Shown here: positions 6,689-13,644 of the stretch, piece by piece | How positions within the stretch are numbered: position 1 is the first letter of the stretch | How the letters are laid out: every line of letters begins with the position of its first letter | From: Muribaculaceae bacterium | GTDB taxonomy: Bacteria > Bacteroidota > Bacteroidia > Bacteroidales > Muribaculaceae | DNA: 13,644 bases | Direction of reading: 5' to 3' | Assembly: GCA_022511505.1 (NCBI GenBank) | Contig: JAFLTK010000253.1 | Coordinates: 1 to 13,644 of the forward strand | Position numbers and translations under genes: made by a program | The notes under the pieces: generated by a model | The model's database searches: none | Seen by the model: only the letters and a program-made list of their open reading frames with translations | What the model was told of the DNA's origin: nothing

Positions 6689-7303
6689 TTAGTTGATGGT
6701 GGTGTAGGGGCGCTCGAGGATGTGGGCAGCGGCAGTGTCGGCCATGTGGATAATGGAGACGAGGGGATAGAGTTTTTCGGCGGTGCGGTAGGCACCTTTT
6801 TCTTCGGCTGAGGAGTCGTTGACGGCCCAAGGGCCCATGTGCCAGCGGATTGCGCAAATCTCGGCGTCGCTGAGACCCACGCCCATTCTGAGCAACATGA
6901 TGACCGATTTCTCTCCGTGGCCAACGGGGAGATCGGTGTTGTTGTAGTTGTAGGATGACTCGCCGAGTTCATAGCGGCCGGTGGGCTTGCCGACGTAGGC
7001 CGAGGCTTTACAGACGTCGTGAAGGAGGGAGGCGATGATGATTGACTCGTCGGACACGGTGTCAAATATGTCGGGGCGCGCGGTGGCAAATGCTTCTTTG
7101 ATTTTCATGGCGGCCTCATAGACGTTCAGCGAGTGAATCAGCAGTCCCCCTTCATAGCACAGGTGATTTTTGGCCGACGCCGGGGCCTTGAAAAAACCGA
7201 GGTCCTCAAGGTCTTTGACAATCAGGTCGACGTCTTCAAGTGTGGTCGATTTGAGCAGCGAAATGAATTGCTCTTTGAGTTCAAATAGTTCTTTTTTGTC
7301 CAT
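6689..7303 (-). CDS. HD-domain metal-dependent phosphohydrolase-like protein
   Basis: The 204-residue protein carries a full HD-type metal site: GGLLIHSLNV with H57, LLHDVCKA with H95-D96, H129 in GHGEKS, H155 in IRWHMG, and D189 in HMADTAA. HD proteins hydrolyse phosphoester or phosphoanhydride bonds, often in nucleotides or RNA ends; the region is reminiscent of YhaM-like HD hydrolases, but no nucleic-acid-binding domain is present. The first 45 residues are helical (KELFELKEQFISLL). It lies 45 bases downstream of mnmD on the same strand, so it may share the mutS-mnmD transcript. The ATG at 7303 has an AAC-rich leader and no clear Shine-Dalgarno sequence. The substrate is unknown. Confidence 0.85.
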   Translation of the reverse strand: MDKKELFELKEQFISLLKSTTLEDVDLIVKDLEDLGFFKAPASAKNHLCYEGGLLIHSLNVYEAAMKIKEAFATARPDIFDTVSDESIIIASLLHDVCKASAYVGKPTGRYELGESSYNYNNTDLPVGHGEKSVIMLLRMGVGLSDAEICAIRWHMGPWAVNDSSAEEKGAYRTAEKLYPLVSIIHMADTAAAHILERPYTTIN

Positions 7304-7307
7304 TATA

Positions 7308-7340
7308 TCTTGTTGTTGGTGTTGTTGGTGTTGTTGATGG
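7308..7340 (-). repeat. AAC/ACC-rich leader before the HD-domain gene
   Basis: The minus strand reads as tandem CAACAACAC-type units (ATCAACAACACCAACAACAC and so on) just upstream of the ATG at 7303, separated from it by ATATA. It resembles the AAC-rich leader upstream of the capsid-like gene, although the downstream genes are unrelated. Confidence 0.6.
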
Positions 7341-7346
7341 GAGAAC

Positions 7347-7372
7347 TTTCAATCTCGCAAGCGAGATTGAAA
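7347..7372. repeat. Perfect 12-bp palindrome spanning the mnmD stop codon
   Basis: TTTCAATCTCGC at 7347-7358 and GCGAGATTGAAA at 7361-7372 are perfect inverted repeats separated by AA. The mnmD stop (7349-7351) and its last codons are encoded inside it. No T-run follows on the minus strand, so it is not an obvious intrinsic terminator. It could stabilise or process the mRNA between mnmD and the HD gene. Confidence 0.8.
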
Positions 7373-8050
7373 TGCCACGGCGCGGAGGACTTCTCGCTTT
7401 CCGCCGGGGGGACCGGGTAGGCGCTCGGTGGTGAGACCGGCCGCCGCAAGGGCGCGGCGCACGGCTCCTTTTGCACAGTAGGTAACGACGGCACCGCCGG
7501 GGGCGAGCACATCGGCCACGCGGGCCATCATTTCGGGAGTCCAGAGGGCGGGTTGCACCTCGGGGGCGAAGGCGTCAAAGTAGACTACGTCGGCACTGCC
7601 GTCCGGCCCGAAAGCGCCGGGTGCGGTCATGTCGACGCGGCATTTGACGACGGTGAAGCAGGGATTGATTTCCACCGGGACTTCCCACGGTGCATCGGCG
7701 ATGGCACGCAGTGTCGCAAGGTCGACCGTCGCCGGGTCAATTGTATCAACCCATTGCTCAAAAGTCTCGGTATCAAGCGGATACAACTCGAGGGCACGGT
7801 AGGCGGTCGGGACGCCGCGCCGGGCAGCCTCCATTGCCGTCAGAGCCGCATTGAGGCCCGTGCCAAGCCCGGCCTCGACAACGCGAACGGGCGCGACGCC
7901 GCGGTCGGCGGCATGTCGCCACCCGTTGCCGATGTAGACGTGGAGCGCTTCGGCTAAGGCGCCTTTGACCGAGTGATAGTGTTCGTTAAGCGCCGGCAGG
8001 TAGATGGTTGCCGAGCGGTCGGCTGTGGTTTCGATGACCGCTTTCATCAT
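7349..8050 (-). CDS. mnmD: tRNA 5-methylaminomethyl-2-thiouridine(34) methyltransferase MnmD
   Basis: The 233-residue protein is the stand-alone methyltransferase domain homologous to the N-terminal half of MnmC, which uses S-adenosylmethionine to make the final methylation of the wobble uridine in several tRNAs. Diagnostic features are NEHYHSVKGA at 22-31, the SAM-binding loop EAGLGTGLNA at 59-68, FDAFAPEVQPALW at 158-170, YCAKG at 191-195, and the terminal LPGPPGGKRE at 211-220. The FAD oxidoreductase half of MnmC is absent, as in many Bacteroidota. The start is ATG 8050 (a second ATG follows at 8047); the frame runs a few codons further to a TTG, through a hairpin-like repeat. It follows mutS by 75 bases on the same strand, so co-transcription is plausible. 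Confidence 0.92.
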   Translation of the reverse strand: MMKAVIETTADRSATIYLPALNEHYHSVKGALAEALHVYIGNGWRHAADRGVAPVRVVEAGLGTGLNAALTAMEAARRGVPTAYRALELYPLDTETFEQWVDTIDPATVDLATLRAIADAPWEVPVEINPCFTVVKCRVDMTAPGAFGPDGSADVVYFDAFAPEVQPALWTPEMMARVADVLAPGGAVVTYCAKGAVRRALAAAGLTTERLPGPPGGKREVLRAVAFQSRLRD

Positions 8051-8051
8051 A

Positions 8052-8077
8052 TTCAACTTTCGCAAGATCAAATTGAA
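8052..8077. repeat. Imperfect palindrome abutting the mnmD start codon
   Basis: This 26-base stretch begins TTCAACTTTCGCAAG and ends ATTGAA. It is a degenerate inverted repeat sharing TTCAA, TCGCAAG and ATTGAA in order with the perfect palindrome at the other end of mnmD (7347-7372). It ends two bases from the start codon and could influence translation. Confidence 0.5.
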
Positions 8078-8126
8078 GTTTATAGTTTATAGAGGGAGGG
8101 GGGACTTTAAACCATAAACTCTAAAC
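8078..8126. repeat. AT-rich inverted repeat between mutS and mnmD
   Basis: GTTTATAGTTTAT at 8078-8090 and ATAAACTCTAAAC at 8114-8126 are inverted repeats with one mismatch, around a purine-rich centre (AGAGGGAGGGGGGAC). The right arm touches the mutS stop codon. It may be a weak transcription or processing signal within the mutS-mnmD unit. Confidence 0.6.
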
Positions 8127-10744
8127 TACTTTTTCCCGGTCAGGATGCCGCGTATGTCGTGCAGCTTATTGAGGGCCTGAACCGGGGTAAGGTTGTTTAT
8201 GTCGATGCCGAGAATTTCGTCGCGCACCTGAGCGAGCACCGGGTCGTCGAGTTGGAAGAACGACAGCTGCATGCCGTCGGCCGCCGGAGGGGCGGCGACC
8301 GCGACGGGCGCGCTGCCGTCGCCGCGGTTGATGGTCTCGAGGTGTTTCAACACCTGGTCGGCGCGGTTGACGATAGCCGCGGGCATGCCGGCGAGGCGTG
8401 CAACGTGGATACCAAACGAGTGCTCGCTGCCTCCGCGGCGCAACTTGCGCAGGAACATCACCTTGCCGTCGATTTCCTTGACCGACACGTTGAAGTTGGC
8501 CACGCGGCTGAAACTCTTTTCCATCTCGTTGAGTTCGTGGTAGTGGGTGGCAAAGAGAGTCTTTGGGTGTAGACCGGGGGTCTCGTGGATATGCTCGACG
8601 ATGGCCCAGGCGATGGAGATGCCGTCGTAGGTCGACGTGCCGCGGCCCAGTTCGTCAAAAAGTATCAGCGAGCGCTCGCTCATGTTGTTCATAATCGAGG
8701 CGGCCTCGTTCATCTCGACCATAAATGTCGACTCGCCGAGCGAGATGTTGTCACTGGCGCCGACGCGGGTGAAAATCTTGTCGACCACACCGATGCGGGC
8801 GCTCTCGGCGGCCACAAAGGAGCCGATTTGGGCCAAGATGACATTAAGGGCAGTCTGTCGCAACAAGGCCGACTTACCGGCCATGTTGGGACCGGTAATC
8901 ATCATCACCTGAGTGCCGGCGTTGCTCAGCGAGATGCTGTTGGTGATATATGGCTCGCCCGGGGGCAGTTGCTTCTCGATGACCGGGTGGCGACCCTCAG
9001 TAATCTCGATGTCGAGCGAGTTGTCGACAACGGGGCGGTTGTATCGGTTTTCGATGGCCACGCGGGTGAAGGTCGTCAGGCAGTCGAGGCGCGCAATCAG
9101 CGCCGCGTCGAGTTGCACAGCCGGGATGTATTCGGCCGTGCGGGCCACGAGTTCGCCATAGAGGCGCGCCTCGATGACAGCGATTTTCTCCTCGGCGCCG
9201 AGAATTTTCTCCTCATATTCCTTCAGCTCGGGGGTGATATATCGCTCGGCATTGACGAGCGTCTGCTTTCTGATCCACTCCTCGGGAACCTTGTCTCGAT
9301 GGGTGTTGGTGACCTCGATATAGTAGCCAAACACGTTATTGTAGCCTATTTTAAGGCTAGGGATGCCGGTGGCGTCGCTTTCGCGTTTCTGGATGGCGGC
9401 GAGGTAGTCCTTGCCGTGGAGGGCGATGGAACGCAGGTTGTCGAGCTCGGCGTCGACGCCCGGATTGATGACCTGGCCGCGGTTGAGTGCCGCCGGGGCG
9501 TTGTCATTCAGATAGCGAGCAATCATGCGGCGCATCAGCGCGCACGGATTGAGCTGGGCGCCGATGTCGTGGAGCGCCTCGTTGTCGGCATTGGTGCAGA
9601 TTTCTTTAATTGGCTCGATTGCGGCCAGGGCGCCTTTCAACTGGACCATCTCGCGGGGGTTGACGCGCCCCACTGCCACCTTGCTTATAAGTCGCTCGAG
9701 GTCCCCTATCTGCTCAAGTTGCTCAAGAAGGGCCTGACGCTCGTCGGGATGGCGGAAAAAATATTCAACCACGTCGAGGCGCCGATTGATGCGTGCCGGG
9801 TCTTTGAGGGGGAACAGCAGCCATCGGCGCAGCAGGCGTGCGCCCATCGGGCTGACGGTCCGGTCAATGACATCGAGAAGCGATTTTCCCTCGTCGCCCA
9901 TCGCCTCGACGAGCTCGAGGTTGCGCACGGTGAAGCGGTCGAGGCGGACGTAACTATCCTCCTCGATGCGCGCAATCGAAGCGATGTGGCCCGTATTGGT
10001 ATGGTGGGTCAGGTCGAGGTAGTGGAGCGTAGCGCCGGCGGCGATGATGGCGGCAGCCATGCCGTGGATGCCAAAGCCCTTGAGCGACGTCGTGCCAAAC
10101 TGTTTCAGCAAACGGTCGCGGGCGGCATCGGTTGTAAATACCCAGTCCTCGAGGTCAAAGACGGCAAAACCGCGGGCACTCATCTCGTCGAGACGGCGAC
10201 GGCGGCCGCGCTCGATAAGCACCTCTTTGGGGGCGAAGTTGGCCAGCAGTTTGTCAAGGTAGTCGTCGGTACCCTCGGCGGCCAGAAACTCGCCGGTCGA
10301 GATGTCGACAAAAGCGATGCCCGAGGGGCCGCGGTCGGCAAACCATATCGCCGCCAGAAAATTGTTCTCGCGGTGGTTGAGGATGTTGTCGTCAATCGAC
10401 ACGCCGGGGGTGACGAGCTCGGTGATGCCGCGCTTGACAAGTTTCTTGGTCAGTTTGGGGTCCTCGAGCTGCTCGCAGATAGCCACACGCTTGCCGGCGC
10501 GCACCAGACGCGGCAGGTAAGTGTCGAGCGCGTGGTGAGGAAAACCGGCGAGTTCGACATGCTGGGCCGAACCGTTGGCACGGCGCGTCAACGTTATGCC
10601 AAGTATCTCGGAGGCCGCAATAGCGTCGTCGGAAAATGTCTCATAAAAGTCGCCCACGCGGAAGAGCAAAATTGCGTCGGGATGCTTCTTTTTCATCTCG
10701 AGATATTGCTTCATCAGCGGGGTTTCTGCAATTTTTTTTGCCAT
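8126..10744 (-). CDS. mutS: DNA mismatch repair ATPase MutS
   Basis: This is a full-length 872-residue MutS, which dimerises on DNA, detects mispairs and small loops, and recruits MutL. The mismatch-reading motif GDFYE is present (F33, E35) in domain I. The lever and clamp regions follow, with the typical RLDRFTVRNLEL, LLRRWLLFPL and FGYYIEVTNTH segments. The C-terminal ATPase has the Walker A GPNMAGKS at 618-625, the signature region DNISLGESTFMVEMNEA at 665-681, Walker B LILFDE at 693-698, and TLFATHYHEL. The length matches the family and no key residue is missing. It is first in the minus-strand series with mnmD and the HD-domain gene. A long open frame on the opposite strand is an artefact of GC-rich codon usage. 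Confidence 0.98.
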   Translation of the reverse strand: MAKKIAETPLMKQYLEMKKKHPDAILLFRVGDFYETFSDDAIAASEILGITLTRRANGSAQHVELAGFPHHALDTYLPRLVRAGKRVAICEQLEDPKLTKKLVKRGITELVTPGVSIDDNILNHRENNFLAAIWFADRGPSGIAFVDISTGEFLAAEGTDDYLDKLLANFAPKEVLIERGRRRRLDEMSARGFAVFDLEDWVFTTDAARDRLLKQFGTTSLKGFGIHGMAAAIIAAGATLHYLDLTHHTNTGHIASIARIEEDSYVRLDRFTVRNLELVEAMGDEGKSLLDVIDRTVSPMGARLLRRWLLFPLKDPARINRRLDVVEYFFRHPDERQALLEQLEQIGDLERLISKVAVGRVNPREMVQLKGALAAIEPIKEICTNADNEALHDIGAQLNPCALMRRMIARYLNDNAPAALNRGQVINPGVDAELDNLRSIALHGKDYLAAIQKRESDATGIPSLKIGYNNVFGYYIEVTNTHRDKVPEEWIRKQTLVNAERYITPELKEYEEKILGAEEKIAVIEARLYGELVARTAEYIPAVQLDAALIARLDCLTTFTRVAIENRYNRPVVDNSLDIEITEGRHPVIEKQLPPGEPYITNSISLSNAGTQVMMITGPNMAGKSALLRQTALNVILAQIGSFVAAESARIGVVDKIFTRVGASDNISLGESTFMVEMNEAASIMNNMSERSLILFDELGRGTSTYDGISIAWAIVEHIHETPGLHPKTLFATHYHELNEMEKSFSRVANFNVSVKEIDGKVMFLRKLRRGGSEHSFGIHVARLAGMPAAIVNRADQVLKHLETINRGDGSAPVAVAAPPAADGMQLSFFQLDDPVLAQVRDEILGIDINNLTPVQALNKLHDIRGILTGKK

Positions 10745-10763
10745 TAGTCGCTTTGTTTAACAG

Positions 10764-10794
10764 CAAAAGTAATAAAAATTATCGACGCGGCCAA
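10764..10794 (-). promoter_or_regulatory. Bacteroidota-type promoter for mutS
   Basis: On the minus strand, TTG at 10794-10792, a 20-base spacer and TACTTTTG at 10771-10764 fit the Bacteroidota consensus. The -7 box ends 20 bases before the mutS ATG, giving a short leader without a clear Shine-Dalgarno sequence. Confidence 0.65.
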
Positions 10795-10820
10795 GTTTTT
10801 ATAGAAAAGGGAGGAGACGG

Positions 10821-10861
10821 CGAGCCCCGGGTGTCGCTTGCGGGGCGACACCCGGGGCTCG
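10821..10861. terminator. Long GC-rich hairpin downstream of the LRR gene
   Basis: CGAGCCCCGGGTGTCGC at 10821-10837 and its exact complement at 10845-10861 form a perfect 17-bp stem with a 7-base loop. It lies 24 bases beyond the LRR gene stop and upstream of the mutS promoter, so its likely role is to end the LRR transcript and insulate mutS. On the minus strand CCCTTTTCTAT follows about 12 bases later rather than directly. Confidence 0.65.
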
Positions 10862-10885
10862 GGTATGTGTGTGGGGACGGGACGT

Positions 10886-13102
10886 TTAGCGGATGGTTAC
10901 CTTTTCGACCTTGCTACCCTGACGACGAATGTAAATGCCGGGAGTGGTGGGGTTGACATTGATACCCTGAAGATTGAAATATTCAACCGGAGCATTGACG
11001 GTGTCATCCACAATGTCGGCGACGCCGGTTGTGCTGCCACTGGTCAGGAGCAGATAGTTGTTCGCTAAATCATCGGGGTTATATCTGAGTTCGAAGACGG
11101 GGTCTTTCAAAGCACCTTTTTGATTGTTAACCTCGTGATAATGAGTTGTGTAATGCTGGTTCTCTTTGGTGCCGAGAGCATACTTGTAGTTATAGGTTGT
11201 AAAGATGTGCTCGCCGGTATAGTTTGTGTTAAACTTATAGCGGTCAACGTCGTCGCCGCCAAAGTCGAGCGACGCTTCTTCTCGGGTCTTAGCGTCACAA
11301 ACGCGGAAATAGTCAGCAACGGATGTGCCATGCAGGTTGAGAGTATACTTGCCGTCAACAGCGTCAACGACCTGGAACTGATGTGCATCCTCGGCGCTCC
11401 AATCGTTGTAATCGCCAACGAGGTAGAACGTATATTTCGGCTGATAATATTCCTCGGCAATCGCGTCAAGGCCGTGGTGAAGAATAACTCGGCAATATTG
11501 ACGGGGAAGATATTGGCTATTACCGGGATAAGCGTTAAAGTAGAAGTAATAGTAGGCTGTTCCAGTGGGGCTATCAAAGTAGAACGTCAAGGGGTCTTCG
11601 TGATCGGCCTCTACGCCAAAGTGTCCGCCGCGTGGTGCAAGATAATTCTTTTGGTCTTCGGGTTTAACAACGGGTTTGCCGAAAATGTCTGTACCATCAG
11701 GCTCATCCTCAAACATAATTTGTTTAAGCGCAGCCGGGTCATTGAAACATTTATAGGACATAGCGCCCTCAGGAATATAAAGGTTTTGCTGCATTCTTGA
11801 CGGATTCGTATCGGATATATATACTTTCTTGGTATTGCTAGAGTAATTGGGAATCCAAGTCAAGCGGTTCATTGAATAGCGGAACGCAACAACCGGGCTG
11901 TTGGGCGTTGCGAGTTCATAGAGACAGTTGTTACCAACAAACACGTTGGTTGCCTTGGTCAGTTTCGTTATATCAAGTTCGCCGATAAGGTTGCTTTCAA
12001 CGTTGAAAATGGCCACATAAGCAGCAAAGGGCTCAATGTCGAGATGACGGACCTGGGTTTGTTTGAGTTCAAAATATTTCAAGGCAGTCATAGCCTCGGG
12101 TAGAATGATTTCTTTGAGGGGTACCTGACCATGATATTCATGATTTATACTTGTGTATTCTGAAACATAATCACCATTCTCGTCTTTTAAAATCTTATCT
12201 GTCCAAGATTCAGAATTCGCAGCATCTGTATTACCTCGAAACATAAAGACGGTCAAGTTTGGAAGACCTGAAATATCAAGAGTCTGTAACTTATTTTCAT
12301 TAATAATTGCAAATCCTTGAATATCGGGGTGGTTGCCAATCTTAAGTTCCTTGAGATTGGTCATGCTAGTCATGCAGAAGTTGTTTACTGAGTTAGTTGT
12401 AGTTGTGCTATAGGAAACAGCACTACTACTTGCAGACGTGGGGCTTGAAGTGATAATCTGGCGGTTGGTAATGTTGGGCAATTCAGAAATGTCGATTGTC
12501 TCAAGAGCGTCATTTGAGCCCAAATACAAGTTTTTGACATTTGTTGAACCGTTCAGAGACAATGTCTTCAAGTAATTATATTTTGAGAGCGCGACATATT
12601 CAAGCGCCGGGCAATCATCGGCAATAACTTCTGTTAAAGGATAGGAGGGATAATTGCCAATGTTTTTTGCTATTTCTGCCGATGGAGAGGTGCCACCACC
12701 AGAGCTGGAAGTCGCTGTATAACTTGCTGTATATTTAATATAGCCACCATTGTCAATGACACGGAGTTTTTGCATGCCGCTGACATCCAACTTCGTGAGT
12801 TTGAAAGTGCCTTTGAGGTTTGAAGTCCTTCCGGGAAGATAAATGGCTTCAAGGTTGATTAATTTTTTAATTCCTTCGAGCGATGCAATGCCGACATAGT
12901 CAGAACTTGAACCAATGTTGATGAAATAGATTTCTTCAACATTGATTGATTTTCCATCGGTACTGAGTTGGTTTTTATAGGCCGTCTTCAAGTAGGTTTG
13001 GAACGTTGCGTCTTTAAAATCAGTCAAAGGGACATAGGTAGCCGCCTTTAACGTAGCCATCCCCACGAAGATGGCGAGGAGAAGAAATAGGTTTCTTTTC
13101 AT
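10886..13102 (-). CDS. Large secreted leucine-rich-repeat protein with type IX secretion-like C-terminal tail
   Basis: The 738-residue product starts with a clear signal peptide (MKRNLFLLLAIFVGMATLKA). Residues about 50-450 are irregular leucine-rich repeats of the KLQTLDISGLPNLTVFMF and LKTLSLNGSTNVKNLYL kind, as in bacterial surface LRR proteins. Two Ser/Thr/Gly-rich low-complexity insertions (about 121-141 and 217-239) interrupt the repeats. A second region at about 550-630 (YTFYLVGDYNDW, then GKYTLNLHG and DYFRVCDAKT) recalls SusE/SusF- or CBM48-like beta domains, a weak resemblance. The last 35 residues (PVEYFNLQGINV, PGIYIRRQGSKVEKVTIR) match the tail common on secreted Bacteroidales proteins, related to type IX secretion or anchoring signals. 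The likely place is the cell surface or outside; the ligand is unknown. It has its own promoter and is followed by a strong hairpin. Confidence 0.85.
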   Translation of the reverse strand: MKRNLFLLLAIFVGMATLKAATYVPLTDFKDATFQTYLKTAYKNQLSTDGKSINVEEIYFINIGSSSDYVGIASLEGIKKLINLEAIYLPGRTSNLKGTFKLTKLDVSGMQKLRVIDNGGYIKYTASYTATSSSGGGTSPSAEIAKNIGNYPSYPLTEVIADDCPALEYVALSKYNYLKTLSLNGSTNVKNLYLGSNDALETIDISELPNITNRQIITSSPTSASSSAVSYSTTTTNSVNNFCMTSMTNLKELKIGNHPDIQGFAIINENKLQTLDISGLPNLTVFMFRGNTDAANSESWTDKILKDENGDYVSEYTSINHEYHGQVPLKEIILPEAMTALKYFELKQTQVRHLDIEPFAAYVAIFNVESNLIGELDITKLTKATNVFVGNNCLYELATPNSPVVAFRYSMNRLTWIPNYSSNTKKVYISDTNPSRMQQNLYIPEGAMSYKCFNDPAALKQIMFEDEPDGTDIFGKPVVKPEDQKNYLAPRGGHFGVEADHEDPLTFYFDSPTGTAYYYFYFNAYPGNSQYLPRQYCRVILHHGLDAIAEEYYQPKYTFYLVGDYNDWSAEDAHQFQVVDAVDGKYTLNLHGTSVADYFRVCDAKTREEASLDFGGDDVDRYKFNTNYTGEHIFTTYNYKYALGTKENQHYTTHYHEVNNQKGALKDPVFELRYNPDDLANNYLLLTSGSTTGVADIVDDTVNAPVEYFNLQGINVNPTTPGIYIRRQGSKVEKVTIR

Positions 13103-13123
13103 AGATATGATTTTAACGTTTGT

Positions 13124-13174
13124 ATTCGAGATAATTATAGGTTTAATGCTCGAGATTGGTTGGTAATTCGAGAT
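13124..13174 (-). repeat. Three ATCTCGA repeats in the LRR gene leader
   Basis: The leader between promoter and start codon contains, on the plus strand, ATTCGAGAT at 13124-13132, GCTCGAGAT at 13148-13156 and ATTCGAGAT at 13166-13174. The middle copy has two changed bases. Their location in the 5' UTR suggests possible protein- or RNA-binding sites. Confidence 0.5.
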
Positions 13175-13179
13175 TTTGG

Positions 13180-13214
13180 CAAAGGTACTGAAAAGGCGGT
13201 AATTTTATGGCAAA
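13180..13214 (-). promoter_or_regulatory. Bacteroidota-type promoter for the LRR protein gene
   Basis: On the minus strand, TTTG at 13214-13211 and TACCTTTG at 13187-13180 are separated by 23 bases, at the long end of the usual spacing. It predicts a leader of roughly 70 bases containing the ATCTCGA repeats. Confidence 0.6.
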
Positions 13215-13333
13215 TGATATTGTTAAATTTTGTTAATATTGGGATTTAATAGCCAATTTTATAGTTTTTTAGGAGAAAGGGGGCGCCGCGGGGAATAGGC
13301 GGGCAACGGACGCGCGGCAATAACTACGTTTTG

Positions 13334-13405
13334 ACGTGACTCCTCGTCACGAGCGGGGACTTCCCGGGGTCGTTTAGGTCGAGGAGGTGGACCTCCTTGT
13401 CACGT
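13334..13405. repeat. Cluster of three small hairpins inside a larger inverted repeat
   Basis: Three adjacent stem-loops are visible: CGTGAC/GTCACG at 13335-13351, CGGG/CCCG at 13354-13366, and AGGAGGT/ACCTCCT at 13382-13397. In addition ACGTGAC at 13334-13340 can pair with GTCACGT at 13399-13405, enclosing the rest, which competes with the first hairpin. It lies in the intergenic region between the divergent LRR and trkA promoters. The remainder of 13215-13519 shows only GC-rich sequence with no open frame of note. Confidence 0.55.
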
Positions 13406-13519
13406 GCATGTGCGCGGGGTAAAAGAAATGTAGGAACACACAAGCCGTGCTTCCAATCAGATAATGCCACCGGTCGTTTTAAATATTCAGAAATAAGTGC
13501 TTTTTTTGATAAATTTGCT

Positions 13520-13527
13520 TACTTTTG
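13520..13527 (+). promoter_or_regulatory. Probable -7 promoter box for trkA
   Basis: TACTTTTG matches TAnnTTTG, 41 bases before the trkA ATG. No good TTG is seen at the expected -33 distance; the nearest TTTG (13505-13508) is only 11 bases away. The predicted start region carries CGTCG...CGACG, which could form a small leader hairpin. Confidence 0.5.
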
Positions 13528-13568
13528 CGTCGGTCGTTTTTAGCGACGGTTAATAAATCAAGATAGGA

Positions 13569-13644
13569 ATGAAGATAACGATTGCGGGAGCGGGACGCGT
13601 TGGCGTTCATCTTGCAAAATATTTTGCCGACGAGCAGCAGGATG
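13569..13644 (+). CDS. trkA: TrkA N-terminus (potassium uptake regulator), truncated by window edge
   Basis: The 25 visible codons begin MKITIAGAGRVGVHLAKYF, the Rossmann-fold opening with a GxGxVG dinucleotide-binding loop typical of TrkA, the NAD(H)-binding regulatory subunit of Trk-type potassium transporters. The ATG at 13569 follows a weak purine-rich AAGATAGG. The gene runs off the right edge, and a TrkH-type partner would be expected downstream. With so few residues, another TrkA_N/RCK-domain protein cannot be excluded. Confidence 0.72.
   Translation, partial: MKITIAGAGRVGVHLAKYFADEQQD

Noticed and set aside
7347..7372. Palindrome as an intrinsic terminator of mnmD
   Set aside because: No T-run follows on the minus strand, and the HD-domain gene starts 45 bases after the stop.
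8585..10747. A 720-codon open frame on the plus strand opposite mutS
   Set aside because: mutS is unmistakable on the minus strand. The antisense frame has no recognisable motif and is the kind of long shadow frame that GC-rich codon usage produces.

Overview
The window looks like a chromosomal segment of a GC-rich member of the Bacteroidota, order Bacteroidales (Muribaculaceae-like is my guess). The grounds are: several genes are preceded by the Bacteroidota promoter pattern (TTTG or TTG about 17-23 bases upstream of TAnnTTTG); strong Shine-Dalgarno sequences are mostly absent; one secreted protein ends in a type IX secretion-like tail; and the protein families fit (MnmD, flippase-like protein, TrkA, PAP2 phosphatase).

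Layout. Bases 1-1606 form an AT-rich (roughly 35% GC by eye) two-gene unit on the plus strand: a radical SAM/SPASM protein cut by the left edge, overlapping a compact amidohydrolase. Bases 1607-1851 hold what looks like a decayed gene, after which composition switches abruptly to GC-rich. From 1957 the GC-rich backbone begins: a secreted PAP2-family phosphatase with a beta-rich C-terminal domain (plus strand); convergent with it, a two-gene minus-strand operon encoding an acidic small protein and an SU10-like phage major capsid protein homologue with an N-terminal membrane segment; a YbhN/UPF0104-type flippase-like membrane protein (plus); then a minus-strand series mutS, mnmD and an HD-domain hydrolase; then a large secreted leucine-rich-repeat protein (minus); and finally the first 25 codons of trkA (plus), running off the right edge.

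The most interesting part is the capsid-like pair (3366-5272). It sits alone between housekeeping-type genes with no terminase, portal, protease or tail gene visible. It has its own Bacteroidota-type promoter and host-like composition, and the capsid homologue carries a predicted membrane anchor. This suggests a domesticated capsid-like shell or membrane-associated assembly, or a very old prophage remnant. The second is the AT-rich radical SAM plus amidohydrolase pair, which may belong to a horizontally acquired peptide-modification locus whose 5' part lies outside the window.

Smaller observations: AAC-rich leaders in front of two unrelated start codons; related palindromes abutting both ends of mnmD; and a cluster of competing inverted repeats between the LRR gene and trkA. 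No tRNA, rRNA, CRISPR array or intact insertion sequence was seen.
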